A stretch of 64,000 nucleotides of DNA. Source: Alitta virens (lineage: Eukaryota; Annelida; Polychaeta; Phyllodocida; Nereididae). Made by a program: the position numbers and the translations under genes. The notes under the pieces are model-generated. The model was not told where the DNA came from. It was given only the letters and a program-made list of their open reading frames with translations, and searched no databases. Of this stretch, positions 35,521-50,200 are shown piece after piece (within the stretch, counting starts at the first letter, position 1; each line of letters starts with the position of its first letter). The DNA lies in assembly GCA_932294295.1 (NCBI GenBank), contig OW028576.1:24435227-24499226 (forward strand), given 5' to 3'.

Positions 35521-38500
35521 ATTCAGACTAGTAAAGTATTATAATACAGTCTGCATTATGGGGCTAAAGTGTTGTGAGATGATGGTGTCTGTACCTTGTG
35601 GGTATCTCTAGAAGAGCACAGCAGCAAAGTATTATTAGGCAAACTGTGCATTATGGGGTTAAAGTGTTGTGAGATGATGGTGTCTGTGCCTTGTGGGTAT
35701 CTCTAGAAATTCAGACTAGTAAAGTATTATAATACAGTCTGCATTATGGGGCTAAAGCTATGTGAGATGATGGTGTCTGTGCCTTGTGGGTATCTCTAGA
35801 AATTCAGACTAGTAAAGTATTATAATACAGTCTGCATTATGGGGCTAAAGCTATGTGAGATGATGGTGTCTGTACCTTGTGGGTATCTCTAGAAGAACAC
35901 AGCAGCAAAGTATTATAAGGCAAACTGTGCATTATGGGGTTAAAGTGTTGTGAGATGATGGTGTCTGTGCCTTGTGGGTATCTCTAGATGAGCACAGCAG
36001 CAAAGTATTATAATGCAGTCTGTGCATTATGGGGTTGAAGTGTTGTGAGATGATGGTGTCTGTGCCTTGTGGGTATCTCTAGAAGAGCACAGCAGCAAAG
36101 CATTATAATGCAGTCTGTGCATTATGGGGTTAAAGCATTGTGAGATGATGGTGTCTGTGCCTTGTGGGTATCTCTAGAAGAGCACAGCAGCAAAGTATTA
36201 TAAGGCAAACTGTGCATTATGGGGTTAAAGTGCTGTGAGATGATGGTGTCTGTGCCTTGTGGGTATCTCTAGACGAGCACAGCAGCAAAGTATTATAATG
36301 CAGTCTGTGCATTATGGGGTTAAAGTGTTGTGAGATGATGGTGTCTGTGCCTTGTGGGTATCTCTAGAAGAGCACAGCAGCAAAGCATTATAATGCAGTC
36401 TGTGCATTATGGGGTTAAAGCATTGTGAGATGATGGTGTCTGTGCCTTGTGGGTATCTCTAGAAATTCAGACTAGTAAAGTATTATAATACAGTCTGCAT
36501 TATGGGGCTAAAGTGTTGTGAGATGATGGTGTCTGTACCTTGTGGGTATCTCTAGAAGAGCACAGCAGCAAAGTATTATTAGGCAAACTGTGCATTATGG
36601 GGTTAAAGTGTTGTGAGATGATGGTGTCTGTGCCTTGTGGGTATCTCTAGACGAGCACAGCAGCAAAGTATTATAATGCAGTCTGTGCATTATGGGGTTG
36701 AAGTGTTGTGAGATGATGGTGTCTGTGCCTTGTGGGTATCTCTAGAAGAGCACAGCAGCAAAGCATTATAATGCAGTCTGTGCATTATGGGGTTAAAGCA
36801 TTGTGAGATGATGGTGTCTGTGCCTTGTGGGTATCTCTAGAAATTCAGACTAGTAAAGTATTATAATACAGTCTGCATTATGGGGCTAAAGCTATGTGAG
36901 ATGATGGTGTCTGTACCTTGTGGGTATCTCTAGAAGAACACAGCAGCAAAGTATTATAAGGCAAACTGTGCATTATGGGGTTAAAGTGTTGTGAGATGAT
37001 GGTGTCTGTGCCTTGTGGGTATCTCTAGAGGAGCACAGCAGTAAAGTATTATAATGCAGTCTGTGCATTATGGGGTTAAAGTGTTGTGAGATGATGGTGT
37101 CTGTGCCTTGTGGGTATCTCTAGACGAGCACAGCAGCAAAGTATTATAATGCAGTCTGTGCATTATGGGGTTAAAGTGTTGTGAGATGATGGTGTCTGTG
37201 CCTTGTGGGTATCTCTAGACGAGCACAGCAGCAAAGTATTATAATGCAGTCTGTGCATTATGGGGTTAAAGTGTTGTGAGATGATGGTGTCTGTGCCTTG
37301 TGGGTATCTCTAGACGAGCACAGCAGCAAAGTATTATAATGCAGTCTGTGCATTATGGGGATAAAGTGTTGTGAGATGATGGTGTCTGTGCCTTGTGGGT
37401 ATCTCTAGACGAGCACAGCAGCAAAGCATTATAATGCAGTCTGTGCATTATGGGGTTAAAGCATTGTGAGATGATGGTGTCTGTGCCTTGTGGGTATCTC
37501 TAGAAATTCAGACTAGTAAAGTATTATAATACAGTCTGCATTATGGGGCTAAAGCTATGTGAGATGATGGTGTCTGTACCTTGTGGGTATCTCTAGAAGA
37601 ACACAGCAGCAAAGTATTATAAGGCAAACTGTGCATTATGGGGTTAAAGTGTTGTGAGATGATGGTGTCTGTGCCTTGTGGGTATCTCTAGAAATTCAGA
37701 CTAGTAAAGTATTATAATACAGTCTGCATTATGGGGCTAAAGTGTTGTGAGATGATGGTGTCTGTACCTTGTGGGTATCTCTAGAAGAGCACAGCAGCAA
37801 AGTATTATTAGGCAAACTGTGCATTATGGGGTTAAAGTGTTGTGAGATGATGGTGTCTGTGCCTTGTGGGTATCTCTAGAAATTCAGACTAGTAAAGTAT
37901 TATAATACAGTCTGCATTATGGGGCTAAAGCTATGTGAGATGATGGTGTCTGTGCCTTGTGGGTATCTCTAGAAATTCAGACTAGTAAAGTATTATAATA
38001 CAGTCTGCATTATGGGGCTAAAGCTATGTGAGATGATGGTGTCTGTACCTTGTGGGTATCTCTAGAAGAACACAGCAGCAAAGTATTATAAGGCAAACTG
38101 TGCATTATGGGGTTAAAGTGTTGTGAGATGATGGTGTCTGTGCCTTGTGGGTATCTCTAGATGAGCACAGCAGCAAAGTATTATAATGCAGTCTGTGCAT
38201 TATGGGGTTGAAGTGTTGTGAGATGATGGTGTCTGTGCCTTGTGGGTATCTCTAGAAGAGCACAGCAGCAAAGCATTATAATGCAGTCTGTGCATTATGG
38301 GGTTAAAGCATTGTGAGATGATGGTGTCTGTGCCTTGTGGGTATCTCTAGAAGAGCACAGCAGCAAAGTATTATAAGGCAAACTGTGCATTATGGGGTTA
38401 AAGTGCTGTGAGATGATGGTGTCTGTGCCTTGTGGGTATCTCTAGACGAGCACAGCAGCAAAGTATTATAATGCAGTCTGTGCATTATGGGGTTAAAGTG

Positions 38501-38819
38501 TTGTGAGATGATGGTGTCTGTGCCTTGTGGGTATCTCTAGAAGAGCACAGCAGCAAAGCATTATAATGCAGTCTGTGCATTATGGGGTTAAAGCATTGTG
38601 AGATGATGGTGTCTGTGCCTTGTGGGTATCTCTAGAAATTCAGACTAGTAAAGTATTATAATACAGTCTGCATTATGGGGCTAAAGTGTTGTGAGATGAT
38701 GGTGTCTGTACCTTGTGGGTATCTCTAGAAGAGCACAGCAGCAAAGTATTATTAGGCAAACTGTGCATTATGGGGTTAAAGTGTTGTGAGATGATGGTGT
38801 CTGTGCCTTGTGGGTATCT
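35521..38819. repeat. Higher-order duplication, period 2173 bp
   Basis: The B monomer start (35521 and 37694), the tctagatgagc copy (35988 and 38161), ggggttgaag (36031 and 38204) and tgctgtgaga (36231 and 38404) are all 2173 bp apart. The match stops at about 36647 and 38820, where one copy has three more monomers. Confidence 0.75.
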
Positions 38820-40134
38820 CTAGAAATTCAGACTAGTAAAGTATTATAATACAGTCTGCATTATGGGGCTAAAGCTATGTGAGATGATGGTGTCTGTGCC
38901 TTGTGGGTATCTCTAGAAATTCAGACTAGTAAAGTATTATAATACAGTCTGCATTATGGGGCTAAAGCTATGTGAGATGATGGTGTCTGTACCTTGTGGG
39001 TATCTCTAGAAGAACACAGCAGCAAAGTATTATAAGGCAAACTGTGCATTATGGGGTTAAAGTGTTGTGAGATGATGGTGTCTGTGCCTTGTGGGTATCT
39101 CTAGACGAGCACAGCAGCAAAGTATTATAATGCAGTCTGTGCATTATGGGGTTGAAGTGTTGTGAGATGATGGTGTCTGTGCCTTGTGGGTATCTCTAGA
39201 AGAGCACAGCAGCAAAGCATTATAATGCAGTCTGTGCATTATGGGGTTAAAGCATTGTGAGATGATGGTGTCTGTGCCTTGTGGGTATCTCTAGAAATTC
39301 AGACTAGTAAAGTATTATAATACAGTCTGCATTATGGGGCTAAAGCTATGTGAGATGATGGTGTCTGTACCTTGTGGGTATCTCTAGAAGAACACAGCAG
39401 CAAAGTATTATAAGGCAAACTGTGCATTATGGGGTTAAAGTGTTGTGAGATGATGGTGTCTGTGCCTTGTGGGTATCTCTAGAGGAGCACAGCAGTAAAG
39501 TATTATAATGCAGTCTGTGCATTATGGGGTTAAAGTGTTGTGAGATGATGGTGTCTGTGCCTTGTGGGTATCTCTAGACGAGCACAGCAGCAAAGTATTA
39601 TAATGCAGTCTGTGCATTATGGGGTTAAAGTGTTGTGAGATGATGGTGTCTGTGCCTTGTGGGTATCTCTAGACGAGCACAGCAGCAAAGTATTATAATG
39701 CAGTCTGTGCATTATGGGGTTAAAGTGTTGTGAGATGATGGTGTCTGTGCCTTGTGGGTATCTCTAGACGAGCACAGCAGCAAAGTATTATAATGCAGTC
39801 TGTGCATTATGGGGATAAAGTGTTGTGAGATGATGGTGTCTGTGCCTTGTGGGTATCTCTAGACGAGCACAGCAGCAAAGCATTATAATGCAGTCTGTGC
39901 ATTATGGGGTTAAAGCATTGTGAGATGATGGTGTCTGTGCCTTGTGGGTATCTCTAGAAATTCAGACTAGTAAAGTATTATAATACAGTCTGCATTATGG
40001 GGCTAAAGCTATGTGAGATGATGGTGTCTGTACCTTGTGGGTATCTCTAGAAGAACACAGCAGCAAAGTATTATAAGGCAAACTGTGCATTATGGGGTTA
40101 AAGTGTTGTGAGATGATGGTGTCTGTGCCTTGTG
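36647..40134. repeat. Higher-order duplication, period 2454 bp, nested with the previous one
   Basis: The tctagacgagc copy (36647 and 39101), agaggagc with cagtaaag (37027 and 39481) and the rare ggggataaag (37361 and 39815) are 2454 bp apart. 2454 minus 2173 is 281 bp, exactly two 93-bp and one 95-bp monomers. The two registers therefore differ by a three-monomer insertion or deletion. Confidence 0.75.
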
Positions 40135-41593
40135 GGTATCTCTAGAGGAGCACAGCAGTAAAGTATTATAATGCAGTCTGTGCATTATGGGGTTAAAGTG
40201 TTGTGAGATGATGGTGTCTGTGCCTTGTGGGTATCTCTAGACGAGCACAGCAGCAAAGTATTATAATGCAGTCTGTGCATTATGGGGTTAAAGTGTTGTG
40301 AGATGATGGTGTCTGTGCCTTGTGGGTATCTCTAGACGAGCACAGCAGCAAAGTATTATAGGGCAAACTGTGCATTATGGGGTTAAAGTGTTGTGAGATG
40401 ATGGTGTCTGTGCCTTGTGGGTATCTCTAGACGAGCACAGCAGCAAAGTATTATAGGGCAAACTGTGCATTATGGGGTTAAAGTGTTGTGAGATGATGGT
40501 GTCTGTGCCTTGTGGGTATCTCTAGACGAGCACAGCAGCAAAGTATTATAATGCAGTCTGTGCATTATGGGGTTAAAGTGTTGTGAGATGATGGTGTCTG
40601 TGCCTTGTGGGCATCTCTAGAACAGCACAGCAGCAAAGCATTATAATGCAGTCTGTGCATTATGGGGTTAAGCCATTGTAGAATGATGGTGTCTGTGCCT
40701 TGTGGGTATCTCTAGATGAGCACAGCAGCAAAGCAGTATAATGCAGTCTGTGCATTATGGGGTTAAAGCATTGTGAGATGATGGTGTCTGAGCCTCGTGG
40801 GTATCTCTAGAAATCAGACTAGTAAAGTATTATAATACAGTCTGCATTATGGGGCTAAAGCTATGTGAGATGATGGTGTCTGTACCTTGTGGGTATCTCT
40901 AGAAGAGCACAGCAGCAAAGTATTATAAGACAAACTGTGCATTATGGGGTTAAAGTGCTGTGAGATGATGGTGTCTGTGCCTTGTGGGTATCTCTAGACG
41001 AGCACAGCAGCAAAGTATTATAATGCAGTCTGTGCATTATGGGGTTAAAGTGTTGTGAGATGATGGTGTCTGTGCCTTGTGGGTATCTCTAGAAGAGCAC
41101 AGCAGCAAAGCATTATAATGCAGTCTGTGCATTATGGGGTTAAAGCATTGTGAGATGATGGTGTCTGTGCCTTGTGGGTATCTCTAGAAATTCAGACTAG
41201 TAAAGTATTATAATACAGTCTGCATTATGGGGCTAAAGTGTTGTGAGATGATGGTGTCTGTACCTTGTGGGTATCTCTAGAAGAGCACAGCAGCAAAGTA
41301 TTATTAGGCAAACTGTGCATTATGGGGTTAAAGTGTTGTGAGATGATGGTGTCTGTGCCTTGTGGGTATCTCTAGAAATTCAGACTAGTAAAGTATTATA
41401 ATACAGTCTGCATTATGGGGCTAAAGCTATGTGAGATGATGGTGTCTGTGCCTTGTGGGTATCTCTAGAAATTCAGACTAGTAAAGTATTATAATACAGT
41501 CTGCATTATGGGGCTAAAGCTATGTGAGATGATGGTGTCTGTACCTTGTGGGTATCTCTAGAAGAACACAGCAGCAAAGTATTATAAGGCAAA

Positions 41594-44233
41594 CTGTGCA
41601 TTATGGGGTTAAAGTGTTGTGAGATGATGGTGTCTGTGCCTTGTGGGTATCTCTAGACGAGCACAGCAGCAAAGTATTATAATGCAGTCTGTGCATTATG
41701 GGGTTGAAGTGTTGTGAGATGATGGTGTCTGTGCCTTGTGGGTATCTCTAGAAGAGCACAGCAGCAAAGCATTATAATGCAGTCTGTGCATTATGGGGTT
41801 AAAGCATTGTGAGATGATGGTGTCTGTGCCTTGTGGGTATCTCTAGAAATTCAGACTAGTAAAGTATTATAATAGAGTCTGCATTATGGGGCTAAAGCTA
41901 TGTGAGATGATGGTGTCTGTACCTTTTGGGTATCTCTAGAAGAGCACAGCAGCAAAGTATTTTAAGGCAAACTGTGCATTATGGGGTAAAAGTGTTGTGA
42001 GATGATGGTGTCTGTGCCTTGTGGGTATCTCTAGAAATTCAGACTAGTAAAGTACTATAATACAGTCTGCATTATGGGGCTAAAGCTATGTGAGATGATG
42101 GTGGCTGTGCCTTGTGGGCATCTCTAGAACAGCACAGCAGCAAAGCATTGTAAAGCAGTCTGTGCATTATGGGGTTCAAGCATTGTGTGATGATGGTGTC
42201 TGTGCCTTGTGGGTATCTCTAGAAATTCAGACTAGTAAAGTATTATAATACAGTCTGTGCATTATGGGGCTAAAGCTATGTGAGATGATGGTGTCTGTAC
42301 CTTTTGGGTATCTCTAGAAGAGCACAGCAGCAAAGTATTATAAGGCAGTCTGTGCATTATGGGGTTAAAGTGTTGTGAGATGATGGTGTCTGTGCCTTGT
42401 GGGTATCTCTAGACGAGCACAGCAGCAAAGTATTATAATGCAGTCTGTGCATTATGGGGTTAAAGTGTTGTGAGATGATGGTGTCTGTGCCTTGTGGGTA
42501 TCTCTAGACGAGCACAGCAGCAAAGTATTATTATGCAGTCTGTGCATTATGGGGTTAAAGTGTTGTGAGATGATGGTGTCTGTGCCTTGTGGGTATCTCT
42601 AGACGAGCACAGCAGCAAAGTATTATAATGCAGTCTGTGCATTATGGGGTTAAAGTGTTGTGAGATGATGGTGTCTGTGCCTTGTGGGTATCTCTAGACG
42701 AGCACAGCAGCAAAGTATTATAATGCAGTCTGTGCATTATGGGGTTAAAGTGTTGTGAGATGATGGTGTCTGTGCCTTGTGGGTATCTCAAGACGAGCAC
42801 AGCAGCAAAGTATTATAATGCAGTCTGTGCATTATGGGGTTAAAGTGTTGTGAGATGATGGTGTCTGTGCCTTGTGGGTATCTCTAGACGAGCACAGCAG
42901 CAAAGTATTATAATGCAGTCTGTGCATTATGGGGTTAAAGTGTTGTGAGATGATGGTGTCTGTGCCTTGTGGGTATCTCTAGACGAGCACAGCAGCAAAG
43001 TATTATAATGCAGTCTGTGCATTATGGGGTTAAAGTGTTGTGAGATGATGGTGTCTGTGCCTTGTGGGTATCTCTAGAAATTCAGACTAGTAAAGTATTA
43101 TAATACAGTCTGCATTATGGGGCTAAAGCTATGTGAGATGATGGTGTCTGTGCCTTGTGGGTATCTCTAGAAATTCAGACTAGTAAAGTATTATAATACA
43201 GTCTGCATTATGGGGCTAAAGCTATGTGAGATGATGGTGTCTGTACCTTGTGGGTATCTCTAGAAGAACACAGCAGCAAAGTATTATAAGGCAAACTGTG
43301 CATTATGGGGTTAAAGTGTTGTGAGATGATGGTGTCTGTGCCTTGTGGGTATCTCTAGACGAGCACAGCAGCAAAGTATTATAATGCAGTCTGTGCATTA
43401 TGGGGTTGAAGTGTTGTGAGATGATGGTGTCTGTGCCTTGTGGGTATCTCTAGAAGAGCACAGCAGCAAAGCATTATAATGCAGTCTGTGCATTATGGGG
43501 TTAAAGCATTGTGAGATGATGGTGTCTGTGCCTTGTGGGTATCTCTAGAAATTCAGACTAGTAAAGTATTATAATACAGTCTGCATTATGGGGCTAAAGC
43601 TATGTGAGATGATGGTGTCTGTACCTTTTGGGTATCTCTAGAAGAGCACAGCAGCAAAGTATTTTAAGGCAAACTGTGCATTATGGGGTAAAAGTGTTGT
43701 GAGATGATGGTGTCTGTGCCTTGTGGGTATCTCTAGAAATTCAGACTAGTAAAGTATTATAATACAGTCTGCATTATGGGGCTAAAGCTATGTGAGATGA
43801 TGGTGTCTGTGCCTTGTGGGCATCTCTAGAACAGCACAGCAGCAAAGCATTGTAAAGCAGTCTGTGCATTATGGGGTTCAAGCATTGTGAGATGATGGTG
43901 TCTGTGCCTTGTGGGTATCTCTAGAAATTCAGACTAGTAAAGTATTATAATACAGTCTGTGCATTATGGGGCTAAAGCTATGTGAGATGATGGTGTCTGT
44001 ACCTTTTGGGTATCTCTAGAAGAGCACAGCAGCAAAGTATTATAAGGCAAACTGTGCATTATGGGGTTAAAGTGTTGTGAGATGATGGTGTCTGTGCCTT
44101 GTGGGTATCTCTAGACGAGCACAGCAGCAAAGTATTATAATGCAGTCTGTGCATTATGGGGTTAAAGTGTTGTGAGATGATGGTGTCTGTGCCTTATGGG
44201 TATCTCTAGACGAGCACAGCAGCAAAGTATTAT
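41594..44233. repeat. 2.64-kb block, copy 2 of a duplication 9069 bp apart
   Basis: Counterpart of 32525-35164, with the same rare variants at 41700, about 42103, 42340, 42530, 42790, about 43403 and 43818. Private changes include aatagagtc near 41873 and tgtgtgatg near 42187. The match ends near 44234, where ataatgcag faces atagggca in copy 1. Confidence 0.8.
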
Positions 44234-47200
44234 AATGCAGTCTGTGCATTATGGGGTTAAAGTGTTGTAAGATGATGGTGTCTGTGCCTTGTGGGTATCT
44301 CTAGACGAGCACAGCAGCAAAGTATTATAATGCAGTCTGTGCATTATGGGGTTAAAGTGTTGTGAGATGATGGTGTCTGTGCCTTGTGGGTATCTCTAGA
44401 CGAGCACAGCAGCAAAGTATTATAATGCAGTCTGTGCATTATGGGGTTAAAGTGTTGTGAGATGATGGTGTCTGTGCCTTGTGGGTATCTCTAGACGAGC
44501 ACAGCAGCAAAGTATTATAATGCAGTCTGTGCATTATGGGGTAAAAGTGTTGTGAGATGATGGTGTCTGTGCCTTGTGGGTATCTCTAGACGAGCACAGC
44601 AGCAAAGTATTATAATGCAGTCTGTGCATTATGGGGTTAAAGTGTTGTGAGATGATGGTGTCTGTGCCTTGTGGGTATCTCTAGACGAGCACAGCAGCAA
44701 AGTATTATAATGCAGTCTGTGCATTATGGGGTTAAAGTGTTGTGAGATGATGGTGTCTGTGCCTTGTGGGTATCTCTAGACGAGCACAGCAGCAAAGTAT
44801 TATAATGCAGTCTGTGCATTATGGGGTTAAAGTGTTGTGAGATGATGGTGTCTGTGCCTTGTGGGTATCTCTAGACGAGCACAGCAGCAAAGTATTATAA
44901 TGCAGTCTGTGCATTATGGGGTTAAAGTGTTGTGAGATGATGGTGTCTGTGCCTTGTGGGTATCTCTAGTTGAGCACAGCAGCAAAGTATTATAATGCAG
45001 TCTGTGCATTATGGGGTTAAAGTGTTGTGAGATGATGGTGTCTGTGCCTTGTGGGTATCTCTAGACGAGCACAGCAGCAAAGTATTATAATGCAGTCTGT
45101 GCATTATGGGGTTAAAGTGTTGTGAGATGATGGTGTCTGTGCCTTGTGGGTATCTCTAGACGAGCACAACAGCAAAGTATTATAATGCAGTCTGTGCATT
45201 ATGGGGTTAAAGTGTTGTGAGATGATGGTGTCTGTGCCTTGTGGGTATATCTAGACGAGCACAGCAGCAAAGTATTATAATGCAGTCTGTGCATTATGGG
45301 GTTAAAGTGTTGTGAGATGATGGTGTCTGTGCCTTGTGGGTATCTCTAGACGAGCACAGCAGCAAAGTATTATAATGCAGTCTGTGCATTATGGTGTTAA
45401 AGTGTTGTGAGATGATGGTGTCTGTGCCTTGTGGGTATCTCTTGAAGAGCACAGCAGCAAAGCATTATAATGCAGTCTGTGCATTATGGGGTTAAAGCAT
45501 TGTGAGATGATGGTGTCTGTGCCTTGTGGGTATCTCTAGAAATTCAGACTAGTAAAGTATTATAATACAGTCTGCATTATGGGGCTAAAGCTATGTGAGA
45601 TTATGGTGTCTGTGCCTTGTGGGCATCTCTAGAACAGCACAGCAGCAAAGCATTGTAAAGCAGTCTGTGCATTATGGGGTTCAAGCATTGTGAGATGATG
45701 GTGTCTGTGCCTTGTGGGTATCTCTAGAAATTCAGACTAGTAAAGTATTATAATACAGTCTGTGCATTATGGGGCTAAAGCTATGTGAGATGATGGTGTC
45801 TGTACCTTTTGGGTATCTCTAGAAGAGCACAGCAGCAAAGTATTATAAGGCAAACTGTGCATTATGGGGTTAAAGTGTTGTGAGATGATGGTGTCTGTGC
45901 CTTGTGGGTATCTCTAGACGAGCACAGCAGCAAAGTATTATAATGCAGTCTGTGCATTATGGGGTTAAAGTGTTGTGAGATGATGGTGTCTGTGCCTTGT
46001 GGGTATCTCTAGACGAGCACAGCAGCAAAGTATTATAATGCAGTCTGTGCATTATGGGGTTAAAGTGTTGTGAGATGATGGTGTCTGTGCCTTGTGGGTA
46101 TCTCTAGTTGAGCACAGCAGCAAAGTATTATAATGCAGTCTGTGCATTATGGGGTTAAAGTGTTGTGAGATGATGGTGTCTGTGCCTTGTGGGTATCTCT
46201 AGACGAGCACAGCAGCAAAGTATTATAATGCAGTCTGTGCATTATGGGGTTAAAGTGTTGTGAGATGATGGTGTCTGTGCCTTGTGGGTATCTCTAGACG
46301 AGCACAGCAGCAAAGTATTATAATGCAGTCTGTGCATTATGGGGTTAAAGTGTTGTGAGATGATGGTGTCTGTGCCTTGTGGGTATCTCTAGACGAGCAC
46401 AGCAGCAAAGTATTATAATGCAGTCTGTGCATTATGGGGTTAAAGTGTTGTGAGATGATGGTGTCTGTGCCTTGTGGGTATCTCTAGACGAGCACAGCAG
46501 CAAAGTATTATAATGCAGTCTGTGCATTATGGGGTTAAAGTGTTGTGAGATGATGGTGTCTGTGCCTTGTGGGTATCTCTAGACGAGCACAGCAGCAAAG
46601 TATTATAATGCAGTCTGTGCATTATGGGGTTAAAGTGTTGTGAGATGATGGTGTCTGTGCCTTGTGGGTATCTCTAGACGAGCACAGCAGCAAAGTATTA
46701 TAATGCAGTCTGTGCATTATGGGGTTAAAGTGTTGTGAGATGATGGTGTCTGTGCCTTGTGGGTATCTCTAGACGAGCACAGCAGCAAAGTATTATAATG
46801 CAGTCTGTGCATTATGGGGTTAAAGTGTTGTGAGATGATGGTGTCTGTGCCTTGTGGGTATCTCTAGACGAGCACAGCAGCAAAGTATTATAGGGCAAAC
46901 TGTGCATTATGGGGTTAAAGTGTTGTGAGATGATGGTGTCTGTGCCTTGTGGGTATCTCTAGACGAGCACAGCAGCAAAGTATTATAGGGCAAACTGTGC
47001 ATTATGGGGTTAAAGTGTTGTGAGATGATGGTGTCTGTGCCTTGTGGGTATCTCTAGATGAGCACAGCAGCAAAGTGTTATAATGCAGTCTGTGCATTAT
47101 GGGGTTAAAGTGTTGTGAGATGATGGTGTCTGTGCCTTGTGGGCATCTCTAGAACAGCACAGCAGCAAAGCATTATAATGCAGTCTGTGCATTATGGGGT

Positions 47201-50200
47201 TAAGCCATTGTAGAATGATGGTGTCTGTGCCTTGTGGGTATCTCTAGATGAGCACAGCAGCAAAGCAGTATAATGCAGTCTGTGCATTATGGGGTTAAAG
47301 CATTGTGAGATGATGGTGTCTGAGCCTCGTGGGTATCTCTAGAAATCTGACTAGTAAAGTATTATAATACAGTCTGCATTATGGGGCTAAAGCTATGTGA
47401 GATGATGGTGTCTGTACCTTGTGGGTATCTCTAGAAGAGCACAGCAGCAAAGTATTATAAGGCAAACTGTGCATTATGGGGTTAAAGTGCTGTGAGATGA
47501 TGGTGTCTGTGCCTTGTGGGTATCTCTAGACGAGCACAGCAGCAAAGTATTATAATGCAGTCTGTGCATTATGGGGTTAAAGTGTTGTGAGATGAGGGTG
47601 TCTGTGCCTTGTGGGTATCTCTAGAAGAGCACAGCAGCAAAGCATTATAATGCAGTCTGTGCATTATGGGGTTAAAGCATTGTGAGATGATGGTGTCTGT
47701 GCCTTGTGGGTATCTCTAGAAATTCAGACTAGTAAAGTATTATAATACAGTCTGCATTATGGGGCTAAAGTGTTGTGAGATGATGGTGTCTGTACCTTGT
47801 GGGTATCTCTAGAAGAACACAGCAGCAAAGTATTATTAGGCAAACTGTGCATTATGGGGTTAAAGTGTTGTGAGATGATGGTGTCTGTGCCTTGTGGGTA
47901 TCTCTAGAAATTGAGACTAGTAAAGTATTATAATACAGTCTGCATTATGGGGCTAAAGTGTTGTGAGACGATGGTGTCTGTACCTTGTGGGTATCTCTAG
48001 AAGAGCACAGCAGCAAAGTATTATTAGGCAAACTGTGCATTATGGGGTTAAAGTGTTGTGAGATGATGGTGTCTGTGCCTTGTGGGTATCTCTAGACGAG
48101 CACAGCAGCAAAGTATTATAATGCAGTCTGTGCATTATGGGGTTAAAGTGTTGTGAGATGATGGTGTCTGTGCCTTGTGGGTATCTCTAGACGAGCACAG
48201 CAGCAAAGTATTATAATGCAGTCTGTGCATTATGGGGTTAAAGTGTTGTGAGATGATGGTGTCTGTGCCTTGTGGGTATCTCTAGACGAGCACAGCAGCA
48301 AAGTATTATAATGCAGTCTGTGCATTATGGGGTTAAAGTGTTGTGAGATGATGGTGTCTGTGCCTTGTGGGTATCTCTAGACGAGCACAGCAGCAAAGTA
48401 TTATAATGCAGTCTGTGCATTATGGGGTTAAAGTGTTGTGAGATGATGGTGTCTGTGCCTTGTGGGTATCTCTAGACGAGCACAGCAGCAAAGTATTATA
48501 ATGCAGTCTGTGCATTATGGGGTTAAAGTGTTGTGAGATGATGGTGTCTGTGCCTTGTGGGTATCTCTAGACGAGCACAGCAGCAAAGTATTATAATGCA
48601 GTCTGTGCATTATGGGGTTAAAGTGTTGTGAGATGATGGTGTCTGTGCCTTGTGGGTATCTCTAGACGAGCACAGCAGCAAAGTATTATAATGCAGTCTG
48701 TGCATTATGGGGTTAAAGTGTTGTGAGATGATGGTGTCTGTGCCTTGTGGGTATCTCTAGACGAGCACAGCAGCAAAGTATTATAGGGCAAACTGTGCAT
48801 TATGGGGTTAAAGTGTTGTGAGATGATGGTGTCTGTGCCTTGTGGGTATCTCTAGACGAGCACAGCAGCAAAGTATTATAATGCAGTCTGTGCATTATGG
48901 GGTTAAAGTGTTGTGAGATGATGGTGTCTGTGCCTTGTGGGCATCTCTAGAACAGCACAGCAGCAAAGCATTATAATGCAGTCTGTGCATTATGGGGTTA
49001 AGCCATTGTAGAATGATGGTGTCTGTGCCTTGTGGGTATCTCTAGATGAGCACAGCAGCAAAGCAGTATAATGCAGTCTGTGCATTATGGGGTTAAAGCA
49101 TTGTGAGATGATGGTGTCTGAGCCTCGTGGGTATCTGTAGAAATCAGACTAGTAAAGTATTATAATACAGTCTGCATTATGGGGCTAAAGCTATGTGAGT
49201 TGATGGTGTCTGTACCTTGTGGGTATCTCTAGACGAGCACAGCAGCAAAGTATTATAGGGCAAACTGTGCATTATGGGGTTAAAGTGTTGTGAGATGATG
49301 GTGTCTGTGCCTTGTGGGTATCTCTAGACGAGCACAGCAGCAAAGTATTATAATGCAGTCTGTGCATTATGGGGTTAAAGTGTTGTGAGATGATGGTGTC
49401 TGTGCCTTGTGGGTATCTCTAGACGAGCACAGCAGCAAAGTATTATAATGCAGTCTGTGCATTATGGGGTTAAAGTGTTGTGAGATGATGGTGTCTGTGC
49501 CTTGTGGGTATCTCTAGAAGAACACAGCAGCAAAGTATTATAAGGCAAACTGTGCATTATGAGGTTAAAGTGTTGTGAGATGATGGTGTCTGTGCCTTGT
49601 GGGTATCTCTAGACGAGCACAGCAGCAAAGTATTATAATGCAGTCTGTGCATTATGGGGTAAAAGTGTTGTGAGATGATGGTGTCTGTGCCTTGTGGGTA
49701 TCTCTAGACGAGCACAGCAGCAAAGTATTATAATGCAGTCTGTGCATTATGGGGTTAAAGTGTTGTGAGATGATGGTGTCTGTGCCTTGTGGGTATCTCT
49801 AGACGAGCACAGCAGCAAAGTATTATAATGCAGTCTGTGCATTATGGGGTTAAAGTGTTGTGAGATGATGGTGTCTGTGCCTTGTGGGTATCTCTAGACG
49901 AGCACAGCAGCAAAGTATTATAATGCAGTCTGTGCATTATGGGGTTAAAGTGTTGTGAGATGATGGTGTCTGTGCCTTGTGGGTATCTCTAGTTGAGCAC
50001 AGCAGCAAAGTATTATAATGCAGTCTGTGCATTATGGGGTTAAAGTGTTGTGAGATGATGGTGTCTGTGCCTTGTGGGTATCTCTAGACGAGCACAGCAG
50101 CAAAGTATTATAATGCAGTCTGTGCATTATGGGGTTAAAGTGTTGTGAGATGATGGTGTCTGTGCCTTGTGGGTATCTCTAGAAGAGCACAGCAGCAAAG

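Noticed and set aside
32525..44233. The 9069-bp-spaced copies as a pure assembly duplication
   Set aside because: Each copy has several private substitutions and different neighbours on both sides. An artefact is less likely, though only raw reads can exclude it.
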